Assembly: GCA_036877525.1 (NCBI GenBank) | Contig: JAZGTH010000068.1 | Location: 4,575,501-4,639,500, forward strand | Reading direction: 5' to 3' | Length of the DNA: 64,000 nucleotides | Source of the DNA: Chromobotia macracanthus | Lineage: Eukaryota; Chordata; Actinopteri; Cypriniformes; Botiidae | Part shown: piece by piece, positions 45,979 through 58,870 of the stretch | Numbering within the stretch: position 1 is the first letter of the stretch | How the letters are laid out: the number at the start of each line of letters is the position of its first letter | Translations under genes and position numbers: made by a program | Notes under the pieces: model-generated | What the model saw: only the letters and a program-made list of their open reading frames with translations | Databases searched by the model: none | Told to the model about the DNA's origin: nothing

Positions 45979-48021
45979 CATACAGAATAGTGAGTGGTTT
46001 GTAAAGTACAAGCCCTCATCAACAGTTGCATACAGTCTAAAACATGCATGTGGGGATGAAGAAGACGGGCGAGATGGAAAAATTGATGCCATATGTTAAA
46101 CGCAAGGCAACACACGTCCTCAGCTTCATGTAACAGAAAGAAGCAATAATGGTTGCAGGGTAACTTCAATTTAACTTTGCTCAGTATCTCTGAGTAGTCA
46201 GTCTTGCTCCTGGAAAACTATCTTCCTGCAGAGGTTAGCTCCAACTCTCATCAATCACACATAAGCCAGCTGATCAAGGTGTTAGGACTAGGGAGCAGGA
46301 AGCTGGAAGAAAGTTCTCCAGGAGGAGGCTGGCTACCCCTGGTCTGGGTAAAACATAACAAGCCTGCACAAGACACTCTTTAGATCACCCCGGGACTGCC
46401 AAGCTTAAATAAAGCAGGCTTGCCCTGCCTCTAGGCAACCAAAGTCTAAATGAACTGTACAGAGAGCTGTGTTTATGTACTAGACTGTAAACCACCCAAA
46501 AAGACGTTATTTCTCAAAAAAAGGTTGCAATAAAGCAATTACGTTTGTTTTTAGCATTTTTTGATTTTGAAGAAACAAAATATAAGTCTTAGTATTTTAG
46601 GATTCTTTTATTATACCCAAACAAATACAACTACAAAATGTGCATTTAAATGAGTTTTTACTTAACAATGTGAGGTGAATGCATAGTGGAACTATTTCTG
46701 TGATGGAGTGCGGTTAGTGTAACTTCATGTCTATCCTCCAGTGAGCCCATTAGTTCACCCTGAACTACTCCACACTAAAGGTCACAGCAGACCGATGACC
46801 CTGAAAGCGCTGTAGGGCAATTTGTGTGAGAACAACAGCTAAAGCCCTAGTGGTGTATCTCTACAGCTCTCCCGTGTCTTTTCACCAGCCTATTATGTAA
46901 GCACTGTCTAAAGCATGGCAGAACTGGCCTATTCTGTGCAAATAATTGCATTCATCTTATGAAACGCCACTCTGAATCAAGCTTATATAAGAAGCTGTGT
47001 GCTGAGCCTCAGTCATCAGTGACGGACATGCCAAAGCATCACCATCTCACTGCCATGGCCAACAGATGTGCTTATGTGTGTGACAGAGAGAGACAGAGAA
47101 AATTAAAGGGACTGTCTGTTTTAGGCATGTATGTAAACAAACCAAAATGACACCACGAGCACAAAAGGACAATGTGGCGTCTGAGAGAGCACACATACAG
47201 TCAGTCATTTCCTCACACACAATCTACACATACAGAAGCTCACTTTGACTAGCACTAATTCAGATTTACTTTGCAGGTAAATCTAAAAAAAACACAAAAA
47301 TGAAGCACACTTTCTTTTTAAGAAAATGTTTCCATTTAAAATGATTGCTGTAATGCATCTGTATGATTCATTTTGTCATTCTCATTATTTCAAATAATTA
47401 GCAATTTCAATAATGAACTTCGAGCTAAAAGCCTCCCCTCCGAAATGGATTTAAGTGCTTCGCACAAGTATTTAACCTGCAACATTTGTAGGCACAGTGT
47501 GAATGGCTGCTGTTTACATAACTGAGTTAATCAGCATGCAGGGCTGTTGCACAACAGACTTCCATAGTGACTCTGGCACGGAGGTCATCGCTCTGAGGGA
47601 AGCAGCTAGTGGAGCCTGGCATGCTGGAGGTTTGAGCAGAGAGCAGCTGGGCGTGAGCCCTTGGTTCACGTTGTTAAATTCTTGGTAACTAACCTCCCAC
47701 TTAATCACTAACTTCTGGAAATGTTTAGAGCAGTTTAAATAGGTTAATGGATAAAGTGTTGGATTAGCATGAATGAGGGCTGGTGGAGAAAACACAAAAG
47801 GATTGAAGTTGCACTGAAGAACAGCGAGAGGTAAAGCATATCTGCATTGTGCATTAAACACAACATTTCCTAAACACACACACACACTGTGCATGACAGA
47901 AGAAGAGAACAATAGACATGGTGCGTGTGTCTGAGTCTATTATAAGCAGCAGTCAGACGAGGTGATGTCACTGCAAACACTGCAGTGACTCATTCTGAAC
48001 CCTCCAGTCAGAAATAGAACC
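45979..48021. other. usp2 long-form intron, proximal part, no gene seen
   Basis: About 2 kb upstream of the short-form promoter and inside the long-form intron. Open frames are short and without homology. A D-box-like octamer is at 46,893-46,900 and a short CA run near 47,876. Confidence 0.6.
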
Positions 48022-51000
48022 AAAACATCACAGTGACCTCCAAATGCGTCCACACTCACAACACACACAAACACACACACAACATCCAATATCACAAAAA
48101 CATCACAGTGACCTCCAAATGCGTCCACACTCACAACACACACAAACACACACACAACATCCAATATCACAAAAACATCACAGTGACCTCCAAATGCGTC
48201 CACACTCACAACACACAAACACACGAACACACACACAACATCCAATATCACAAAAACATCACAGTGACCTCCAAATGCATCCACACTCACAACACACACA
48301 AACACACACACAACATCCAATATCACAAAAACATCACAGTGACCTCCAAATGCGTCCACACTCACAACACACACAAACACACACACAACATCCAATATCA
48401 CAAAAACATCACAGTGACCTCCAAATGCGTCCACACTCACAACACACACAAACACACACACAACATCCAATATCACAAAAACATCACAGTGACACAACAC
48501 ACACACACACACACACAACATCCAATATCACAAAAACATCACAGTGACCTCCAAATGCGTCCACACTCACAACACACACAAACACACACACAACATCCAA
48601 TATCACAAAAACATCACAGTGACCTCCAAATGCGTCCACACTCACAACACACACAACACACACAAACACACACACAACATCCAATATCACAAAAACATCA
48701 CAGTGACCTCCAAATGCATCCACACTCACAACACACACACACACAACATCCAATATCACAAAAACATCACAGTGACCTCCAAATGCGTCCACACTCACAA
48801 ACACACAACACACACACACACACACAACATCCAATATCACAAAAACATCACAGTGACCTCCAAATGCATCCACACTCACAACACACACACACACACACAC
48901 AACATCCAATATCACAAAAACATCACAGTGACCTCCAAATGCATCCACACTCACAACACACACACACACAACATCCAATATCACAAAAACATCACAGTGA
49001 CCTCCAAATCATCCACACTCACAACACACACACACACACACACAACATCCAATATCACAAAAACATCACAGTGACCTCCAAATGCGTCCACACTCACAAA
49101 CACAAACAAAACACACACACAACATCCAATATCACAAAAACATCACAGTGACCTCCAAATGCGTCCACACTCACAACACACACAAACACACACACAACAT
49201 CCAATATCACAAAAAACATCACAGTGACCTCCAAATCGTCCACATCACACACACAAACACACACACAACATCCAATATCACAAAAACATCACAGTGACCT
49301 CCAAATGCGTCCACACTCACAACACACACAAACACACACACAACATCCAATATCACAAAAACATCACAGTGACCTCCAAATGCGTCCACACTCACAACAC
49401 ACACAAACACACACACAACATCCAATATCACAAAAACATCACAGTGACCTCCAAATGCATCCACACTCACAACACACACAAACACACACACAACATCCAA
49501 TATCACAAAAACATCACAGTGACCTCCAAATGCATCCACACTCACAACACACACAAACACACACACAACATCCAATATCACAAAAACATCACAGTGACCT
49601 CCAAATGCGTCCACACTCACAACACACACAAACACACACACAACATCCAATATCACAAAAACATCACAGTGACCTCCAAATGCGTCCACACTCACAACAC
49701 ACACAAACACACACACAACATCCAATATCACAAAAACATCACAGTGACCTCCAAATGCGTCCACACTCACAACACACACAAACACACACACAACATCCAA
49801 TATCACAAAAACATCACAGTGACCTCCAAATGCGTCCACACTCACAACACACAAACAAACACACACACAACATCCAATATCACAAAAACATCACAGTGAC
49901 CTCCAAATGCGTCCACACTCACAACACAACACACACACACAACATCCAATATCACAAAAACATCACAGTGACCTCCAAATGCGTCCACACTCACAACACA
50001 CACATACAACACACACACAACATCCAATATCACAAAAACATCACAGTGACCTCCAATCGTCCAACTCACAACACACACACACACACACAACATCCAATAT
50101 CACAAAAACATCACAGTGACCTCCAAATGCGTCCACACTCACAACACACACAAACACACACACAACATCCAATATCACAAAAACATCACAGTGACCTCCA
50201 AATGCATCCACACTCACAAAAACAACACACACAAACACACACACAACATCCAATATCACAAAAACATCACAGTGACCTCCAAATGCGTCCACACTCACAA
50301 CACACACAAACACACACACAACATCCAATATCACAAAAACATCACAGTGACCTCCAAATGCGTCCACACTCACAACACACACAACACACACAAACACACA
50401 CACAACATCCAATATCACAAAAACATCACAGTGACCTCCAAATGCGTCCACACTCACAACACACACAAACACACACACAACATCCAATATCACAAAAACA
50501 TCACAGTGACCTCCAAATGTGTCCACACTCACAACACACACAAACACACACACAACATCCAATATCACAAAAACATCACAGTGACCTCCAAATGCGTCCA
50601 CACTCACAACACACAAACACACAAACACACACACAACATCCAATATCACAAAAACATTACAGTGACCTCCAAATGCGTCCACACTCACAACACACACAAA
50701 CACACACACAACATCCAATATCACAAAAACATCACAGTGACCTCCAAATGCGTCCACACTCACAACACACAAACATACGAACACACACACAACATCCAAT
50801 ATCACAAAAACATCACAGTGACCTCCAAATGCGTCCACACTCACAACACACACAAACACACACACAACATCCAATATCACAAAAACATCACAGTGACCTC
50901 CAAATGCGTCCACACTCACAACACACACAAACACACACACAACATCCAATATCACAAAAACATCACAGTGACCTCCAAATGCGTCCACACTCACAACACA

Positions 51001-51692
51001 CACAAACACACACACAACATCCAATATCACAAAAACATCACAGTGACCTCCAAATGCGTCCACACTCACAACACACACAAACATACAAACACACACACAA
51101 CATCCAATATCACAAAAACATCACAGTGACCTCCAAATGCGTCCACACTCACAACACACACAAACACACACACAACATCCAATATCACAAAAACATCACA
51201 GTGACCTCCAAATGCGTCCACACTCACAACACACACAAACACACACACAACATCCAATATCACAAAAACATCACAGTGACCTCCAAATGCGTCCACACTC
51301 ACAACACACACAAACACACACACAACATCCAATATCACAAAAACATCACAGTGACCTCCAAATGCATCCACACTCACAACACACAACACGAACACACACA
51401 CAACATCCAATATCACAAAAACATCACAGTGACCTCCAAATGCGTCCACACTCACAACACACACAAACACACACACAACATCCAATATCACAAAAACATC
51501 ACAGTGACCTCCAAATGCATCCACACTCACAACACACACAAACACACAACATCCAATATCACAAAAACATCACAGTGACACAAACACAAACACACACACA
51601 ACATCCAATATCACAAAAACATCACAGTGACCTCCAAATGCGTCCACACTCACAACACACACAACATCCAATATCACAAAAACATCACAGTG
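48022..51692. repeat. 75-bp tandem satellite array, about 49 copies
   Basis: The unit starts CATCACAGTGACCTCCAAAT and continues with GCGTCCACACTCACAACACA, a CACAAACACACACACA core, then ACATCCAATATCACAAAAA. Most units are near-identical. Variants differ by GCATCC for GCGTCC, by the length of the CA core, or by loss of the CTCCAAATGCGTCCACACTC part (near 48,490 and 51,580). The + strand is strongly A/C-rich and G-poor. Because 75 is a multiple of three and the unit lacks stops in several frames, it makes long open frames on both strands (up to 784 codons), all of them repeat artefacts. Confidence 0.98.
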
Positions 51693-52639
51693 ATCTTTAA
51701 GTAATTTAAACTGTGCATAAACATAAATGAGCATTAGGTGAAGCAGCAGAACACATCACTCAAACCTGAAAATAATCCTGTTCATTCCAGTCAAAACACA
51801 AGCCCAACCCTTAACAGAACCTTAGCAAACATTATTATGGGATTCAAACAAAGAATTAGTAGTGTTATTACTGTCTTAAACAAAGTCTTGTAAACTTTTT
51901 CACCCTAGTAAAAGACTGTTTTTTTTCACTGTCATGTTTTATTGCCCGGTGAAAAAATGGGCACAACAGTACACCCACTCCACCCTATAAACACATCAGA
52001 GCACTTCAGCAACTGCATAGCCACACCAACACAACCTCCCCCAACACTGTGACAGTGAGTTTTGCATGGGCATGTACACCATGTACACGCTGTTAAACAC
52101 CATGACTGACAAAAGCAACGTATAATGACTTCCTGGTACATTACAACATTGTTCATCTTGTGTTGAAACATTCTTTAAAAACTCTAACCGTACGCTGTAA
52201 AATACGACCAGAACTTTCAATGATTTAACAGTAATTTCTTACCATAAATAATGTATTTAGAACTTTACTGCAAAATCATTGTACACTGTGGTATTATTGA
52301 TATATGTGTTTTATGTTAATGTGTTTCAAGTTACCATTATTGATTATTGACCCAGAACACTCAGCAACCAAAACTCAACTATTGTGACATTTATCAAACA
52401 TGATTTGAATAGGGTGTGTTTAGAAAAGGAAGGTTTTCAAAACATGCAGTGCTGCCACAAGGCAAAACTAACCCAGGTGCTTCCCAAGAATGCTGCAATG
52501 TACAGTATGCAAAATATGCATGTGTGTGTTGGTGCATTAGATGGCAATGACTAAAGACTTCAAGTTGAGAACTGAAGAGCCCCTGGTCTGCAGTTTGACA
52601 CAGTGTCGATCAGATCAGTAGACTTTCAGTAGTACACTT

Positions 52640-52668
52640 GACACACACACACACACACACACACACAC
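52640..52668. repeat. (CA)n microsatellite
   Basis: Run of about fourteen CA repeats. Confidence 0.95.
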
Positions 52669-55550
52669 TTTGCTGCTTTTCATTTGGAACAAGTCCCCCT
52701 GCTTCTCAGAACTAATACATGACCATACCGCTAGACTACAATATAATGAGCAACATGCATATTGCAGCTGCTGGTTAATGAATTCACAGAACTGTGTAAC
52801 ACATTTGTGGTGTCCGAGAAAGCCAAGCCAGAAATGACCTAACATCTTCATTTTCAAACTGTATGACTTTCTAAAACTGGCTCCTGACCACAAGATCATG
52901 TCCAGGATGTGTCTATGGACATTATTTCATATATTCTCATGCATGAGTGGCCTGCTGTAAAAACCTGATTTATTAATTTATCAATTATTTACCTACTCAT
53001 AAAATGCTGTTGCATTAACTCTGTATTTCCTACAGTGTAAACATCATAAAATACAATCTTACAGAATAAGTTAAGGATCTATTATTATGTGACCTTGCTA
53101 ATAGAATGGCGTTTGTTAATAATGCAATGCGGTTTATTCAGTCATAATAAAAAACACTTAAATAACACTGACTTGAACCAGTTCATTTAGATGTTATGTA
53201 ACCATTATGTGCCGTTTATAGGATACCCAGCAAAACTTGCTGCACACACAACTATAATACCCATCTAGGAAAAATACAGTCAGACAATTAACATATATCA
53301 ACATATATCAATATAAATTACATCTGCGTAACTCTCAAGTCAGGGGAAGGTAATCAGATAACAGCAGAAGAAGGGTGAGGCAACAAACCTTAAAAACCTT
53401 CCTCTGTCAGTTCAAAGTGACTGTAGCCTCCAGTGTAAGTCTATGAGATTTTTTGGCATTGTATCACCTGACAGGTGGAAACTTGCTTACTGTATAAAAG
53501 TAACCGAACGCCTTGATGACTAAAGTGCCAAAGGTAAATGCACAGAGTTACGGGCTTGTTTAAGTCCCTTAATGCTAGGCAGGAAGACCAATAACAGCTT
53601 GCAGTTAGCAATGCTAATGTTAGGTCATTCATGTACTTGTGATTTCTGTGAAACCAGGGTCACCTAGCAGAGCATCATTCTTTCACTGGCATGAGACAAC
53701 AGAGGCAAAGACTATTCCTCTGCTATTTTCAAGCACCCTGAATAGCTTTCAGATTGATGACAACACACTGGAATCTAAAGCCGCAGCATACAGACCGTGT
53801 ACAGCAGACACACAATTCTCCAAACTGCTGCTCAGCTACAGCTGGGCTTTGGAACAGAAATCCTAGGCCTAGGTTTTAATCTCAATTATATAATATTCAA
53901 GTCTTTTCTGTTGCTTGAAGCAAGCAATTACCAGACATGTGCTGGGACAATGAGTAACTGCTGATGGTGAAATGACCGATTAATAAATTCATGGAAGCAG
54001 AGCGGGAGAGGGTTTACTCAGCTACAATGAAATGTTCACAGCCAGTGAAAACATTGATGGGGAAGAGAAAGACAAAGAGCTAATTCAGGGTTCGACCCAA
54101 GCAGACCATGTGAAATTCAAAGAACAAAAACATAAATGCTGCAATTCTGCATGACTTCAAGATACATGCTTATTATAAGCCACAGATCTCCAATACAAAC
54201 ACACCATGAAACCCTACAGGCCTGAATATGAACATTCACAGGTAAAGATGAACCCTCAACAATAAATCATCTAAATCAGTTTCACAGTTTTTTATTTTCA
54301 TTGTATGTAAAGCTGCTTTGAAACAATGCAATAATATAAAAAGGTGCTATATAAATAACATTAAATTAAACTGTGTGTACAGTATATGTGGGACAGAGGT
54401 ATTGAGACAGACAAAAAAAGAGAAACACTGTGTACTTTTAATATGACACCCAAATAGACTTCAAGCCCAAAAATCAAAACAGGCACATGCAAGCAGAACT
54501 TGTAACCTTAGATAACAATAGTTCCCCCTGGACATTAAATAATCACCACGCCTGCTGCAGTGTATGCGTGTGTGTGTGCATGTGTGTGCATGTGCATGTT
54601 GGTGAAAAACAAAGTCTGTCTGTATTCTCTCCTGCAGTTAAGTCATGATTTCTTTATTGTGACTTTCCCCCGACCTGAATCTGCCTTTATAACCACAATC
54701 ACCCTGTTGTCCAACCTGCAAGGTATCCACATCATTTATCTAAAACGACAACAGACACATCAGATTGGAACAGATACAACAGGTTAGTAAAAGGTTGAAT
54801 GTTGGTGTTATCAGAGCAATATGAGAAAGCTTAGCTGGCAGGCTGGTTGCATAATCATGTCTGACATTCATAGAAAAAACTAGACTGTACATATACATTG
54901 CAGAACAAGGAGGCAATCAAAATGTACCCTTAATAAAATTACCCATCATGCATTCCGGCAATCATTACTAAGATCTTTGCATACCTGTACACAGTAGCAG
55001 AGTTTTCTTTACAAAGAATATTCAAGATTTTAAGATATTCCCTGAAACTTTAAGCCACTTATGTGCTGACTCATGGGAAGAGTTTACTGGAGGGCACTAA
55101 TTAATCCTTTGCCATTAAGTGTTTGTTAACTCTGTGGAGATATAACACAACAGTGCAAACTAAAGCTTCACATTGTTCATGAAGTGCGGCCTGAAGGTAG
55201 ATACATACATATCTACAGTATCTTCCCTGATATCATGAGCACATCTATGAGATAGGGAGTGAAATGTCTGGGGTGGTTTCACAATGAGAGAAAAGATATG
55301 ATAATAGGTCAACGATAAGATGGCTTAGAGTTACAGAGAGCTATTGGACTTTGTGGAATGTGAAGGAGATGAGATGACGATCTAGAACTCCTCATCACAT
55401 GATCTCTGGATCTCCTGACTGTCTCACCACAAGCCTTCAGCTGAGCCAATCAGGACCATTACAAGACTTTGGGAGACGTAATCTTGCACTGCAGCCTGAT
55501 CAGCTGTCAGTGAATTATACATCAGAGTGAATTATTTAAATTAATAACCA

Positions 55551-55776
55551 CACTGTAAAAAAAACAAAATTTGGTTGCACCAGTCATTTTAACCTACTCT
55601 TTATAATCTTGACTGGTGTGGAGTTGAGGTAACTTATAAGAAATAGTTGGAAAATGGCTTTTTTCCTATTTTTTTAAGTTACACCAGTCAGGATTTAAAA
55701 TATTAAGTGGAAATTACTTGTATAGCCAAGTTGATTAAACTTAAACAATTAAGGCAGCAAAGTTTTTTTTACAATG
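55551..55776. mobile_element. 226-bp MITE with CACTGTAAAAAAAAC termini
   Basis: The left end is CACTGTAAAAAAAAC and the right end in reverse complement is CATTGTAAAAAAAAC. Inside, CACCAGTCATTTTAACC and GTTACACCAGTCAGG form further related blocks. The terminal type is widespread in fish genomes. There is no coding capacity. Confidence 0.8.
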
Positions 55777-58165
55777 CAGTCACAGATCAGCAGCAAATGA
55801 AAACAATGCAACAACTGCAGTGTTGTAAACGGTATCCCATTTCCTTACTTTTAAACTTTGTGCAGTAGTGTTTTGTAGAGATGAAAGAGGTCTTTAATTT
55901 GTGGAAGGCCTACGTGAGTGAAGCCATGGCCTTCCTCAGCTTGTGCAGCTTGCATTAAGTCACTGTCTCTGGAATCTATCGGAGGAAGTCTTGTACTGTC
56001 ACTTCAAATGGCTCACTCCTAGTCAAGTACACAGCTGGCCTAGACCTGCTCTCTCTGCAGGCCGGAATCTGCCAATCGGCCTTGACACTAATTTAGATAA
56101 AAGTGCAAAGTTGCTCTTGCCGTGCAATAAACCATCTTATCTGAGCTGCGAGTAATTTAAGCATGATCTTTACTGCTTTAACTGTTCTTCAGACTGTAAA
56201 TGTGTAAATTCTCTAAAAGCTTCTAATAAACTAAACTTTTAAAACAAATTTTATGACCTTAGTTATACTAATTAACCAACAATTAACCATTAACCAACAA
56301 AAATACCCATGTAACAGGGTGCTGAGGAAGTATACTGCATTAGGCATCCACTTTTTTGTTAAAAAACAAAAAAATCTGTGTGGACATTTGACATTCTGAG
56401 AATGTCATTGACATTGTGATCAATAGTGCTGTGTAACAAGCATTCTGTAGAAATCAGGGTTTTCATTAAACATTGTCTGGTCTTGTACTAGTAGTAGAAA
56501 AATACTTAAAAAAGAAAGATTTTGTTGCTCGCATTGTTCTTTCATAGCAAAGGAAACATAGCAGAACTTTCGGGAATGTTTCGTTTATGTATGAACATTT
56601 TTAGATGCTTCCCAAATAAGAGAAGTAAAAATATACAAAGGTTAAGAGTTTTTGATATTGCAAAAAAGTGTAACTGATAGTATAGCCTGGATAATTTGGT
56701 TCTGAAAAATGTGTTTAATTTTTGATTGCAGCCTTTTGGCTAATCTGAGACCAGGGCTTTTCTGACAGGGCTTTTCAGGAGGTATTCATGTACATATTTT
56801 TACTACAGTAATTAGATACCTATCTGATCATGACAAGATCACATGAAAGACGTGAATCAGCCAAATGCATCTATCACATGGAGCCCAATCACAGATTCCA
56901 AACACCAGTTCCCATATGGGATGAATAGAGCCTTAAACAGAAACTCCAACTTTCAACAGCAAAAACTTACTTTTCACAGAGTTATCACAGAGTGAAATCT
57001 GTTACATTTTCTCATAGCTCAGGAATAGAATATCAGATCAAAACTAAGGTTAAATCAGCCTTTTCTCAACATCTAAACTTCAGAAACAGACATATTAACA
57101 AGATCTCATTTGCGTATACTATTATGATAAATATTTTACAACGTAAGAGTATCTTTCTAAAATCATCAAGTCTTAAGATAAGATTCAGATAGGCTTTCTT
57201 TGAACAAACATCATTTATTTGTAATTTTCATCACAAATTTAAACATGACCCGGGCATGTTCTTGACAGGTTTCGTGAGATTTGTCCATCTAGATTACAAG
57301 ACAAAGATCAGTGTTCTCGCCACTCAAGAATCTGTGCTCTGTGTTCACATAGCAACGCCCCGGCAACAACTTAATATTCTCTGTTATAAACTACTAACAG
57401 CCATCTTCATTAAGCCTCGCTAGATTTGACTCATTCTGGTGTCTTGTGCAGACGTGTTTGGTTGTCATGGCGAGGGTTTGGATCCCATGAGGTGCTTTAC
57501 ATGGGGAGTGACGCTTCTCATGCAATTTCAATGTGACACAAACCGCAGAAGTAGGCGTATTGCTGTGGGTTGTACAAGAGTTTATCTAAATGTGTATTTG
57601 CAGAAACATAAGCTGAAATGCCTTGCCGTGGGAGAAACAGTGAAGGTATGTGACTCTCCCAGTGACAAAACCATGATTAAACACTCCCTTTATTTCTTGC
57701 TCTTCTGATCTTACTTCTCTAGCCATTCTAATACATTCTGAAACATATTAATATTAGTATTATAAACAGATAAACAAAGTAATATTGAAAATATTGAAAA
57801 TGATTAACATGACGAAGTTAGATCTGTAAATGCATAAACAAGAACAGAAGTGTGAAATACCAGCCAAACACATGGAGCAAACCCTGGCCTTTGGTATTAA
57901 TATGAGCCATATCATCAAGTGACTATTACATTTGTGGGCCAAAATACAGTGAGAGTTTAGGGATTAAAGTATTTTGAATCTAAAGAAGTGCAGTCTTTTC
58001 AGTTACAAATCTTTTTTCTGATTGTCTTTTTAATGCTCATGGCTCATGTTTCTAATTTTCCCTCAAAGTCTTGTAAAACCTCATTTTCCAGCTACAGTAT
58101 TAAACATTCAATTAAAGCTTTAGACAAATCTTCGGCCCTGCTTTGACAGGTGGATGTGGACAGCT

Positions 58166-58870
58166 GTAACCTCTGTTCCCTGAGAAGGGAACGAGGCGAT
58201 GCGTTGTGTGACGCCACTTTGGGGAATGCCTCAGTGTGACTGTGTCTGAAACACGTGTGTAACTAGTCCAATCCTGACATCGATGTTGACGTGTGATGGT
58301 GGGACAGTGAAGCTATAAAGAGAACATAGACGCCAACACGGCCCCGTTCATTCAGGTCCTTCAGCGGATCGATTTTTAGTTTGGCCACAGCGTGAGTCGC
58401 AACCTCCACTAACTCCTCATACTGCAGGGGCAGGGCTGCCGAGTCATTTAGATCCCCCGCATAAATGCTTAGAACTTCCACCTCCTCAGAGCCGCACAAA
58501 CTCATACTGCCGCCTCTTACTCCTCCGCCAACTCCACCTGCAAGTCCCACAAGTGAAGCCACTCTGCTGCTTTAGCAACCGCAGATCCTCCACCAAGTGG
58601 CGCTCGAGCCTGGCTGTTGTCCTCAAATATGGCCAGGCGGGAGCGGAGCGTCCTCAACAGGAGTTCTTCACAGTGTACACAGCCAGCTCTCTCAAGAGCT
58701 GACCGTGCATGCTCCACTCCCAAACAGATATCACATAGGTCATGTGTGTCCCTACCCGTGATGAAGTGAGGGCAGGGAGGCACACACTTCCTATGTTTCA
58801 AAAATACTCCCGCAGGATGGACGCTTTAGAGCTTCCGCAGCACTGAGTTCCCTCAAAAGGGAATTGTAAA
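58166..58870 (-). mobile_element. internally deleted, frameshifted DIRS-like retroelement remnant
   Basis: Both ends carry similar inverted blocks: TTCCCTGAGAAGGGAACGAG on the left and GAGTTCCCTCAAAAGGGAAT on the right. On the minus strand an open frame at 58,801-58,517 begins with Cys/His-rich sequence (CVPPCPHFITGRDTHDLCDI, then CLGVEHARSALERAGCVHCE), resembling the gag-like first ORF of fish DIRS-type elements. A second frame at 58,562-58,263 continues in another phase (DLNDSAALPLQYEELVEVAT), so the ORF is broken. Reverse transcriptase and tyrosine recombinase are absent. Non-functional. Confidence 0.6.

Larger units (their letters stand above)
51693..58165. other. usp2 long-form intron, middle part
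   Basis: About 6.5 kb with no credible exon on either strand. It contains a CA microsatellite at 52,640-52,668, a TG-rich stretch near 54,563-54,600, a retroposon-tail-like segment near 54,295-54,365, and the inverted-repeat element at 55,551-55,776. Confidence 0.6.

Noticed and set aside
49224..51578. 784-codon open frame and the other long frames over 47,940-51,700
   Set aside because: They are translations of the 75-bp satellite (25-residue units such as QKHHSDLQMRPHSQHTQTHT). Several frames on both strands are open at once and no non-repeat protein sequence is present.
48022..51692. CRISPR-like array
   Set aside because: The units are head-to-tail with no unique spacers, in a vertebrate gene intron.
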